A stretch of DNA of 64,000 nt from contig CAJNOQ010000021.1 of assembly GCA_905250885.1 (NCBI GenBank), forward strand, positions 1 through 64,000. Reading direction: 5' to 3'. Below the pieces are notes generated by a model. That model was not told the DNA's origin, ran no database searches, and saw only the letters and a list, made by a program, of their open reading frames with translations. Shown piece by piece: positions 60,501-62,478 of this stretch. Position numbers and translations under genes: made by a program. This DNA is from Didymodactylos carnosus. Taxonomy: Eukaryota; Rotifera; Eurotatoria; Philodinida; Philodinidae. Within the stretch, counting starts at the first letter, position 1. Each line of letters begins with the position of its first letter.

Positions 60501-62478
60501 TAGAGTAAAACTCAAACTTTCTTTTACTTCAGCTCCGCCAGATACACCTGACTCATTAGCAATCTCAGATATCGCCGATGATTCCTTTACACTCTCTTGG
60601 CGTGAATCGACAGGTCGTGTCAAACGTTACATTATTGAAAAACGTGAATCTAGCAAAAAGGTTTGGGTACCGGTTGGTGAAAGTTATGAATCAACAATTC
60701 GTGTTCAACATTTACTTCGTGGTAGTAATTATGAAATTCGTGTCTTCAGTGAAAATGATCAACATGAACGATGTGTCGAACCGGCAGTATTGAGTCTGTA
60801 TCCATTCAAAGGTCGTCAAGTACCACCAGCTCTATGTGAACAATTCAAAGTAAAACAACATGGTCAAACGAGTTTTCTAGTCACATGGTTACCACCAATC
60901 GATACTGGAAATGCACCCATTAAGATGTATATCATTGAAAAACAACAAGTAGGAAGATTGACATGGCAAAGAGTGAACGAAACACAACAGTGTACATGCA
61001 CTGTAAATGAACTACAAGCAGAGACACAATACAAAGTGAGAGTAGCTGCGGTAAATGAATTTGGACAAGGAGAATTTATTGAATCAGAACCAGTAACAGT
61101 CATTGAAAATGTTGGTAAGTACACATTTGTAATTCTCTATTAAATTCTTAAACACAGTCGAATGTTTTTGTATCGAATAAATAAACTATAAAATAAACTA
61201 GTAAAAGTTTATTAAGTAAAAGCTTACATAGAGACATGATTAATCATTTTTTTGCTAAAGAATTTTTTTTTAATTTTTATTGATATTTTAGTTCCACCAT
61301 CAAAACCGATGAATTTAAGTGTCACAGACATTTCCTATAGTTCAATTACCGTCAGTTGGTTGAGTCCTCGAGAAATTGGATCCAAACCAATCAAACACTA
61401 CGTTCTTTATCAACGTAGTGGAAAACAACATAATGAATGGAAACAAGTCCATCGTCTTAACCGTACTCAATATTCATATTCCTTCGATAATCTCGACTCG
61501 GGCGTAAACTATTGGTTTCGTGTAACAGCCGAATCGGATGCCGGAGAATCAGAACCGTGTGATTCACAACTATTAAATACTAAGAAAAAACAAAAACCAC
61601 CACCTTCACCATCACATGTTTTTGTACGAACAATTGATGACGGACAAATATCACTTCAATGGAGTGAAATAGATAATGCCGAAGAATCGGATATTATTGG
61701 CTATGTAGTAGAAATGTTAGATATTGCAGGTGGTGATTGGCACGAAGTAGATAGAACAAATGATACAACAAGAACATGTTTAATACAAGGATTAAAAGTA
61801 GGCGGTGAATATTCATTTAGAGTATCGGCATTCAACAGAGTGGGACAAGGAAAAACAATGGAAATCGATACACCAGTTTATGCTAAATCACCATTCAGTA
61901 AGTAAACATTATTAGTTGATTTAATGTAAAAATTAAATATTTTTCAAATGTTTAGGTAAACCAGCCGTACCTGGTGGTCCATTGCAAATTGCAAATCTTA
62001 CACGTTCCACAGCCGATCTTCAATGGGCACCACCATCTACTAATACCAATGTTCCTATTCGTAGTTATTTTATTGAAAAATTAAGAGATCGTATTTGGGT
62101 GAAAGTCGCAAGATTACCATCGACTACCACTTCTTTGAAAGTGTTTAATTTAATTGAAAATCGTGAATGTACATTTCGTGTATCAGCTGAAAATCAATAT
62201 GGTGTATCAGAACCATTAGAAAGTATAAAAATAAAACCATCAAGAACACTTGGTATATAAAAATTTATTTTTTCTTTTATTTCTTATCAATAATTTTCTA
62301 TTTATTTATTTTTTTAGAAACGTCACCACAAGTGACATGTGAATCAGCACCTGTATTTGAAAAATTAGTTGATCGTAGTGAATTTAATTTTACATTATAT
62401 CAAGATAGTCCTCCATCAACAACATGGGACATGCTGAAATTTGATGATATTGATGAATATTTAAAAACATCTTGGTGA
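1..62478 (+). CDS. Titin/twitchin-class giant Ig-FN3 muscle protein, 5'-truncated by the window
   Basis: One gene of 104 inferred exons runs from the window start to TGA at 62476-62478. It encodes about 106 Ig (I-set) domains, 20 FN3 domains, PEVK-like repeats and a short linker, about 12,500 residues in the window. Proteins of this class span sarcomeres as elastic filaments or rulers; that role is inferred from family. Ig domains show the expected Trp of strand C (as in TWLKDGK), the D.G.Y motif of strand F and Cys residues. Most domain-boundary introns are phase 1 (G|GT). Many other introns are phase 2 and split the strand-C Trp codon TG|G. Every join keeps frame except across the N at 37055. 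No kinase domain is present before the stop. Sallimus-like architecture fits better than twitchin. Orthology is not established. Exons are listed in the block entries below. Confidence 0.93.
63..1272 (+). CDS. PEVK-like repeat exons and Ig domain 1
   Basis: Exons 63-236, 302-457, 523-806, 954-1149 and 1206-1272. The first two, and the start of the third, are copies of a Lys/Glu/Pro/Ala-rich segment (motifs KPEEAAKKP, KKVAPKDEQKPTQP, EPAKVEEAKAKPQ). This resembles the elastic, disordered PEVK segment of titins; the elastic role is inferred. The third exon leaves the repeat and enters an Ig domain (RPSFTLRLKPTVSVTEGE) that is completed in 954-1149 after a phase-0 intron placed just before VTWYF. 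Exon 1206-1272 is a short Pro-rich spacer whose last two bases (GA) join G at 7319 to make Glu. Upstream exons lie outside the window. Confidence 0.85.
1273..7318 (+). other. 6.0 kb intron without a recognisable gene
   Basis: The donor after exon 1206-1272 (GA|gtaaga) and the acceptor tctgttag before 7319 are in matching phase 2. I found no convincing coding region on either strand. Contents include a CT run at 3942-3957, an AT run at about 4911-4924, a CA-rich run at about 5293-5319, a perfect 8-bp inverted repeat ggagggtg/caccctcc near 3342-3361, and the foldback-rich stretch described separately (about 6370-7055). A long first-half intron could hold an internal promoter for shorter isoforms, but nothing in the sequence shows one. 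Confidence 0.75.
6370..7055. repeat. Foldback-rich repetitive stretch in the large intron, possible nonautonomous element
   Basis: The motif ttatagaaaatc and its inverse gattttctgtaaac or gattttctag recur many times in both orientations. The left part (tttccagttcatagaaaatc near 6386) is an imperfect inverted copy of the right part (gattttctgtaaactggaaa near 6970). A GC-richer island at about 6735-6875 contains a palindrome ggggttaacccc. The structure fits a degraded foldback or MITE-like element with an internal segment of other origin. Exact ends and target duplications are not clear. Confidence 0.45.
7319..8196 (+). CDS. Ig domains 2-3 separated by a poly-Gln linker
   Basis: Exons 7319-7483 and 7544-8196. 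A Gly/Ser/Val-rich lead (AVNDQLGGDASLLGS) precedes an Ig domain starting PTFSKQLEDL, with strand-C Trp in LTWFFND. A linker of about 45 residues then carries 13 consecutive Gln codons (7818-7856) and a second short Gln run near 7891-7902. A further Ig follows (VILQPLKSFQSEF, IQWFKDGK). The first intron is phase 2 and falls ahead of LECVVSG. Confidence 0.9.
7818..7856 (+). repeat. CAA/CAG microsatellite encoding 13 Gln
   Basis: Thirteen Gln codons in a row, mostly CAA with four interspersed CAG, lie in the linker between Ig domains 2 and 3. The tract is in frame and coding. Mixed CAA/CAG use suggests an older, partly stabilised repeat. Confidence 0.95.
8333..11155 (+). CDS. Ig domains 4-11
   Basis: Exons 8333-8614, 8677-8784, 8843-9134, 9201-9376, 9438-9543, 9595-10049, 10108-10249, 10319-10458 and 10528-11155. 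Eight consecutive Ig domains open with motifs such as PPTFTVEP, SLFTRPLRDA, PPSFVQKP, PPVIIQPLKD and PPKFTKDLAD. Domains 6, 7 and 9 are interrupted by phase-2 introns, with the split codon at or next to the strand-C Trp position. The last exon holds two domains and ends in a charged tail (EEVIDYKSILKKT) leading to a non-Ig linker. Domain 9 has Phe instead of Trp in strand C (LEFSFNGR). Confidence 0.92.
11156..11672 (+). other. 517 bp intron containing a long hairpin
   Basis: The intron joins phase 2 (AC|gtaagt to ag|T). It contains the 95-nt inverted repeat at 11232-11326 that is listed separately. I see no other recognisable content; the rest is AT-rich. Confidence 0.85.
11232..11326. repeat. 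Near-perfect 95-nt hairpin (45-46 nt arms, 4-nt loop)
   Basis: Arm 11232-11276 (starting tgttaggaataa) pairs with 11281-11326 (ending ttattcctaaca) around the loop gcaa, with only a few mismatches or bulges. Size and shape are those of a short palindromic MITE or of a microRNA precursor. The sequence alone does not decide between them. It lies inside an intron of the titin-like gene, so it would be transcribed with it. Confidence 0.85.
11673..12420 (+). CDS. Charged and Gly/Arg-rich non-Ig linker
   Basis: Exons 11673-11832 and 12265-12420, joined in phase 0. The first exon encodes a Lys/Gly/Trp segment (GGPDWGKLKKGKAIKKEGD, then PGWQYSLKHFEQTGD). The second encodes a low-complexity Gly/Thr/Glu/Arg segment (SRSGTDTGEGTEGEDGR). 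No fold is recognised. A linker between N-terminal Ig domains and the long Ig array occurs in twitchin-class proteins, but I cannot match this one to a known family. Its Trp-containing motifs suggest a binding site rather than a mere spacer; that is inference. Confidence 0.8.
11833..12264 (+). other. 432 bp intron, nothing recognised
   Basis: Phase-0 intron between the two linker exons (CCG|gtaaat, ttttag|GTT). AT-rich, with no gene or clear repeat seen. Confidence 0.8.
12481..13790 (+). CDS. Ig domains 12-14
   Basis: Exons 12481-12742, 12808-13074 and 13512-13790 each encode one whole Ig domain (VVFTKPLQNVTVFEG, FDFTDKLKNVKVKRG, PPQIVKPPTDAILL). This one-exon, one-domain layout with phase-1 borders is the likely ancestral module. 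Domains 12 and 13 have the short, acidic style of I-band or obscurin-type Ig domains. Domain 14 leads into the super-repeat. An in-frame alternative acceptor 90 nt upstream of 13512 is noted as a finding. Confidence 0.92.
13075..13511 (+). other. 437 bp intron with an in-frame alternative 3' splice site
   Basis: The main acceptor gttttag precedes 13512. A second acceptor ttcttttag lies at about 13413-13421. The 90 nt between them (13422-13511) contain no stop in the gene's frame. Nothing else is recognised. Confidence 0.7.
13909..16025 (+). CDS. Six-Ig super-repeat 1 (domains 15-20)
   Basis: Exons 13909-14187, 14248-14650, 14709-15569, 15786-15889 and 15954-16025. Six Ig domains of distinct type occur in order: a (KPKIDKLADV), b (IKPTITKDLEA), c (APQFVKKPQSV), d (APIVAKPLTDTEV), e (PPEFISGLQDK), f (PLSFIQPLQDTDVL). 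Types c and f carry the phase-2 intron in the Trp codon. Type f has an additional phase-1 intron before the GVYKA motif. The b type ends in the hallmark Gly/Lys segment (LIKSKKSKVTIQ). The same order recurs throughout the next 30 kb. Confidence 0.95.
16097..18152 (+). CDS. Six-Ig super-repeat 2 (domains 21-26)
   Basis: Exons 16097-16784, 16840-17018, 17227-17908 and 17980-18152. Types a (KPKVEGKPVDQ), b (IKPTIVQDLTEQ), c (VPEFIKKPTDQ), d (LPVITKKLVDQEV), e (EPMIDQPFGDV), f (PLEFTQPLKDQDVL). Introns within the a and b domains have been lost, giving a 688-bp exon covering a, b and half of c. The c and f Trp-codon introns remain. Confidence 0.95.
18219..20700 (+). CDS. Six-Ig super-repeat 3 (domains 27-32)
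   Basis: Exons 18219-18324, 18382-18857, 18920-19025, 19084-19262, 19320-19425, 19539-19714, 19774-20058, 20356-20461 and 20528-20700. Types a (KPKVEGKVTDV) to f (PLKFNTTLKDLDIV) occur in order. This is the most intron-rich copy: a, c, d and f all have the TG|G intron, and most first halves are exons of exactly 106 bp. It probably shows the fullest ancestral intron pattern. Confidence 0.94.
20762..22959 (+). CDS. Six-Ig super-repeat 4 (domains 33-38)
   Basis: Exons 20762-21046, 21109-21960, 22301-22588 and the first part of 22676-23539. Types a (KPKLDSKPVDV), b (VKPTLKNDLQP), c (TPAFLKTPDDQ), d (GPQITKQLKEESV), e (PPTIDSLSPKI), f (PLQFTDKLTDIDIV). All Trp-codon introns are missing here, and b, c and d are fused in one 852-bp exon. 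The b domain has Phe in place of the strand-C Trp (VKFFKDGN). The intron at 21961-22300 (340 bp) holds nothing I recognise. Confidence 0.94.
22960..24850 (+). CDS. Six-Ig super-repeat 5 (domains 39-44)
   Basis: Remainder of exon 22676-23539, then 23603-24268, 24331-24622 and the first part of 24679-24869. Types a (KPKIESKPQDT), b (LPKVKTDLQPTL), c (SPEFITKPSDT), d (APNIVKTLTDQEC), e (PTDLVCDFTDQTI), f (PLKFNAQLKDTVA). The c domain has Leu in place of the strand-C Trp (ITLLKDGK). The e domain carries an intron one residue before the usual position. The super-repeat border to the next a domain lies inside an exon. Confidence 0.93.
24851..26798 (+). CDS. Six-Ig super-repeat 6 (domains 45-50)
   Basis: End of exon 24679-24869, then 24948-25035, 25095-26521 and the first part of 26593-27378. 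Types a (KPKVEGKPADV), b (IKPTLKTDLLKD), c (AELKKKPQPEV), d (GPQLLQKPNATC), e (DCRIQPSKTPIKT), f (PLVIKTKLPETLDGV). Exon 25095-26521 is the longest in the gene (1,427 bp, about five domains) and marks extensive intron loss. The f-type intron here is phase 1, before GIPQPKVQW. Domain d has Leu instead of Trp (IRLFKSD). Confidence 0.93.
26799..32558 (+). CDS. Six-Ig super-repeat 7 (domains 51-56), split by the nested-gene intron
   Basis: Remainder of exon 26593-27378, then 27441-27549, 27608-27786, 27851-28132, 28199-28480 and 32277-32558. Types a (KPKLESKLEPN), b (IKPQLLTDLND), c (VPQFTEAPPQL), d (PPTVQQKLQDFEIL), e (VPDVSSEPVDV), f (PLTIKQAPTDTISV). The e and f domains are separated by a 3.8 kb intron that contains two other genes. 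Phase (G|CT, giving Ala) and the a-f order both show that the two sides belong to the same gene. Confidence 0.92.
29056..30080 (+). CDS. Small two-exon gene of unknown function nested in the titin-like intron
   Basis: Exons 29056-29089 and 29716-30080 (34 + 365 nt) join in phase 1 to encode 132 residues, from ATG (caacaATGaca) to TAA. The donor gtacgt and acceptor ttttcag are good. The second exon is open for 365 nt in an AT-rich background, and its composition (Leu/Gln/Asn/Ile, with FPQITSTKIEDYIDGYF near the C-terminus) looks like a real globular, mainly helical protein. Motifs include two Cys (FCTTNDSC) and a basic Gly run (RKMGGGKQPLRYNWPD). I do not recognise the family. The first exon is less certain because it is only 11 full codons. 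There is no signal peptide. The 626-bp intron carries the MITE-like element. Confidence 0.6.
29258..29552. mobile_element. MITE-like foldback element, about 295 bp
   Basis: Ends are cccaagc...tatcacc on the left and the inverse (ggtgata...gcttggg) on the right. The interior repeats atctag many times in both orientations and contains three copies of a motif close to aatcgggcgat (near 29308, 29401 and 29520). It has no coding capacity, so it would be nonautonomous. Family and target duplication are not clear. It lies within the intron of the nested gene, which itself lies within a titin-like intron. Confidence 0.6.
30845..30875. repeat. Perfect 13-bp hairpin
   Basis: gccaatatcatat (30845-30857) and atatgatattggc (30863-30875) are exact inverse complements around a 5-nt loop (agaaa). 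It lies between the two nested genes. Function unknown. Confidence 0.8.
31539..31985 (+). CDS. A20/AN1 zinc-finger protein, ZFAND5/ZFAND6 class
   Basis: Intronless, 148 residues, from ATG at 31539 (ccATGg context) to TAA. An N-terminal A20 zinc finger has Cys13, Cys17, Cys29 and Cys32 with the typical CGFY motif. A C-terminal AN1 finger has Cys89, Cys92, Cys103, Cys105, Cys110, His113, His119 and Cys121, with the conserved core VGLTGFECRCG and FCSKHRY. The tail NPKIVADKINRL matches the family ending. Family members bind ubiquitin through A20 and link ubiquitin signalling to the proteasome and stress responses. The middle is a Gln/Thr/Lys linker with a KRKRENK basic patch. It is somewhat shorter than vertebrate ZFAND5 (about 213 aa). 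The gene is complete and same-strand inside the titin-like intron. Its lack of introns could mean retroposition. Confidence 0.95.
   Translation: MDQQEHVQSHVYCKNNCGFYASMQYDGYCSSCFQQQIIKNNDEKRSTVSTINQIYSPSVVVIQQQDGITPNEQITQKRKRENKQQYNRCEKCLTRVGLTGFECRCGQLFCSKHRYPNEHQCTFDFKQHDRMKLQRTNPKIVADKINRL
32617..34932 (+). CDS. Six-Ig super-repeat 8 (domains 57-62)
   Basis: Exons 32617-32728, 32781-32956, 33018-33308, 33666-34535, 34594-34699 and the start of 34758-35212. Types a (KPKLEGAKPQV), b (IKPVLATDVEQ), c (TPEFKTKPSGV), d (SPILSGKLTDQET), e (PSHIQMLSEEGDK), f (PLNIVQPLSDQNVL). From the end of the intron before c, this unit is almost identical to the copy beginning at 36762. Confidence 0.94.
33309..33665 (+). 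other. 357 bp intron with unusual C/A-rich, T-poor composition
   Basis: Most introns in this gene are T-rich on the coding strand. From about 33380 to 33650 this one is strongly A/C-rich and contains a stop-free stretch of about 88 codons that ends at TAA near 33601 and matches no protein I know. The stretch may be open only because T is scarce. Possible inserted sequence in reverse orientation. Confidence 0.6.
33650..33942 (+). repeat. Near-identical tract, first copy, left part
   Basis: From the polypyrimidine tract before the exon at 33666 to 33942, this matches 36762-37054 at a constant offset of 3,112, with one substitution seen in the exon (T at 33715, C at 36827). Coding and intron bases are equally conserved. 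Confidence 0.93.
34933..37054 (+). CDS. Six-Ig super-repeat 9 (domains 63-65), cut by an assembly gap
   Basis: End of exon 34758-35212, then 35542-35841 and 36778-37054 (incomplete). Types a (KPTVVGKPQDQ), b (IKPTIVRDLDA) and most of c (TPEFKTKPSGV). The c exon runs straight into the N at 37055. Types d, e and f of this unit are absent from the sequence given. Domain 65 repeats domain 59 almost base for base. The intron at 35842-36777 (936 bp) is unlike the one before the first copy and holds no recognised gene. Confidence 0.85.
35369..35508 (+). repeat. Near-identical tract, first copy, right part (intron)
   Basis: This 140-bp stretch of the intron 35213-35541 matches 37056-37195 (offset 1,687) with one substitution seen (gcgttt versus gcgttc). 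Identity ends abruptly after gtacgttt. The intron otherwise (329 bp) contains nothing recognised. Confidence 0.93.
36762..37195 (+). repeat. Second copy of the near-identical tract, collapsed around one N
   Basis: Bases 36762-37054 copy 33650-33942; bases 37056-37195 copy 35369-35508. The two halves abut at a single N at 37055. In the first copy they are separated by 1,426 bp. The layout indicates that the middle of the second copy is missing from the assembly. Confidence 0.9.
37055..37055. other. Assembly gap (single N)
   Basis: The only ambiguous base in the window. It falls inside an Ig exon and joins coding sequence directly to intron sequence, which cannot be a real junction for a working gene. 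Expected missing content: the rest of a c-d-e exon, the two f exons and an a domain. Confidence 0.95.
37297..38858 (+). CDS. Six-Ig super-repeat 10 (domains 66-70; a-type domain lost in the gap)
   Basis: Exons 37297-37593, 37657-38223 and the first part of 38293-39138. Types b (IKPTISRDLDA), c (SPEFLRRPDDQ), d (APTIKTGLKDTNVL), e (LPDINPMLEDKNV) and f (ALTFLKQLQDENVV). The b, c and d types have lost their internal introns. The e domain lacks the usual strand-C Trp (VQILKNGK). Confidence 0.92.
38368..40093 (+). repeat. 1,726-bp duplicated tract, first copy
   Basis: Matches 42624-44349 at a constant offset of 4,256 with no indels. No difference was seen in the stretches compared, including both introns 39139-39192 and 39490-39546. 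The tract starts in the middle of an Ig exon and ends near the end of another. Sequence on either side is related but clearly diverged. Confidence 0.95.
38859..43114 (+). CDS. Six-Ig super-repeat 11 (domains 71-76)
   Basis: Remainder of exon 38293-39138, then 39193-39489, 39547-40110 and the first part of 42549-43394. Types a (KPSAVGKVQDV), b (IKPTILRDLDA), c (SPEFVRKPQDL), d (VPVIKTQLKDLEIL), e (FPDIQPMLEDKNL), f (ALTFLKQLQDENVV). The b domain has Phe for the strand-C Trp (VRFFRNTD). A 2.4 kb intron separates d from e. Confidence 0.93.
40111..42548 (+). other. 2.4 kb intron, no gene recognised
   Basis: Phase-1 intron (G|gtaagt to ttcttcag|TA). AT-rich, with only short open frames on both strands that resemble nothing known. 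It contains an imperfect hairpin near 41786-41812 (gaaaagtcgtt/gacggcttttc). It separates the two copies of the 1,726-bp tract. Confidence 0.8.
42624..44349 (+). repeat. 1,726-bp duplicated tract, second copy
   Basis: Second copy of 38368-40093. The left junction lies in exon 42549-43394: the first 25 residues of the e domain (FPDIQPMLEDKNLKIHEP...) differ from the first copy, then the sequences become identical at TGRPFPEVQ. The right junction lies at AKL, eight to ten codons before the exon end. Such sharp borders inside exons are typical of gene conversion. Confidence 0.95.
43115..45085 (+). CDS. Six-Ig super-repeat 12 (domains 77-82)
   Basis: Remainder of exon 42549-43394, then 43449-43745, 43803-44366, 44441-44734 and 44804-45085. 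Types a (KPSAVGKVQDV), b, c and d are within the duplicated tract. Types e (PPSISPASVDDHV) and f (ELQFTKPLVDMATV) are unique. Each of the last two is one whole-domain exon. Confidence 0.94.
45148..46938 (+). CDS. Partial super-repeat 13 (domains 83-86)
   Basis: Exons 45148-45253, 45314-45495, 45553-45958 and the first part of 46466-47208. Types a (KPKLEGKPVDC), b (IKPTILTDLEGQ), c (APEFSDSDRVK) and d-like (RPTITRPLADTQ). After this the order breaks and a different Ig class begins, so this is the 3' limit of the super-repeat array. The a and c Trp-codon introns are retained. The intron at 45959-46465 (507 bp) holds nothing recognised. Confidence 0.92.
46939..53650 (+). CDS. Second-class Ig array (domains 87-102)
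   Basis: Remainder of exon 46466-47208, then 47271-47495, 47573-47620, 48927-49757, 50102-50377, 50451-50723, 50792-51070, 51132-51416, 51485-52054, 52116-52679, 52739-53026 and 53093-53650. About 16 Ig domains open with motifs of the type PVEFTRPLTDIEV, KFVRELKDIEI or PIFFVRKLQDQIV and have an acidic C-C' region (ECELNK...WFKD). Each is a little shorter (about 90 residues) than the super-repeat domains. Introns are nearly all phase 1 at domain borders. The last domain (PPTITQFQTNSKLIK, with LEWQFNG) belongs to the type that precedes FN3 modules. The 48-bp exon 47573-47620 completes domain 88. Confidence 0.93.
47621..48926 (+). other. 1.3 kb intron carrying a piggyBac-type MITE
   Basis: Phase-1 intron (G|gtaaga to atttag|AA) between domains 88 and 89. 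About 44% of it is the element at 47981-48559. The remaining flanks are AT-rich with nothing recognised. Confidence 0.85.
47981..48559. mobile_element. piggyBac-type MITE (nonautonomous DNA transposon), 579 bp with target duplication
   Basis: TTAA at 47981-47984 and TTAA at 48556-48559 flank terminal inverted repeats of 16 bp, CCCTTTCGGGACCGGT on the left and its inverse ACCGGTCTCGAAAGAG on the right, with two mismatches. A TTAA target duplication with ends beginning CCC or CTC is the signature of the piggyBac superfamily. A perfect 16-bp palindrome gacgctttaaagcgtc (48001-48016) abuts the left repeat, as subterminal repeats often do. No transposase is present, so the element would need one supplied elsewhere. 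Intact TTAA and near-matching ends suggest a fairly young insertion. Confidence 0.88.
49758..50101 (+). other. 344 bp intron with a 27-bp palindrome
   Basis: Phase-1 intron (G|gtaaat to ttttag|AT). It contains a perfect inverted repeat, attttcatcgcat (49934-49946) and atgcgatgaaaat (49948-49960), centred on one base, and a shorter one (gattatg/cataatc near 49851-49875). No gene seen. Confidence 0.8.
53651..54017 (+). other. 367 bp intron at the Ig/FN3 border, nothing recognised
   Basis: Phase-1 intron (G|gtaaga to tatttag|AT) separating the last Ig of the long array from the first FN3. AT-rich, no repeat or gene seen. Confidence 0.8.
54018..57440 (+). CDS. Mixed FN3/Ig section (FN3 x3, Ig x2, FN3 x3, Ig x2)
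   Basis: Exons 54018-54323, 54385-54836, 54901-55339, 55391-55653, 55718-56234, 56321-56416, 56475-57202 and the first part of 57267-58047. FN3 domains show the usual Pro-rich start (RPSKPRDL, KPGAPRDL, VPGAPRDV), LEWTVP- or LSWQPP-type Trp, DDGGSPLTGY or KDGGSPVTSY, and the YEFRV motif. The two intervening Ig pairs open KPRFIQEIESI / PPVIVSSTQSP and PQITKFINQTQ / VPKIEIDAKHK. Several introns here are phase 0. A regular 3+2 pattern resembles the A-band-type super-repeats of titin and twitchin, which bind myosin; that role is inferred. Confidence 0.93.
57441..62478 (+). CDS. Fourteen consecutive FN3 domains and unique C-terminal tail
   Basis: Remainder of exon 57267-58047, then 58102-58410, 58472-58932, 58986-59442, 59505-60104, 60167-60472, 60533-61114, 61292-61897, 61956-62252 and 62318-62478. 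Fourteen FN3 domains run without an Ig between them (from VPSKPGEPLSIT to KPAVPGGPLQIAN). The last exon encodes a unique tail of about 52 residues (TSPQVTCESAPVFEKLVD..., DDIDEYLKTSW) ending at TGA. Tail features are acidic and hydrophobic residues and no known fold. There is no kinase catalytic core (no GXGXXG, HRD or DFG) and no terminal Ig. Some FN3 domains are atypical: domain 16 has a shortened GGSP loop (SWRESTGRV). Confidence 0.93.
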
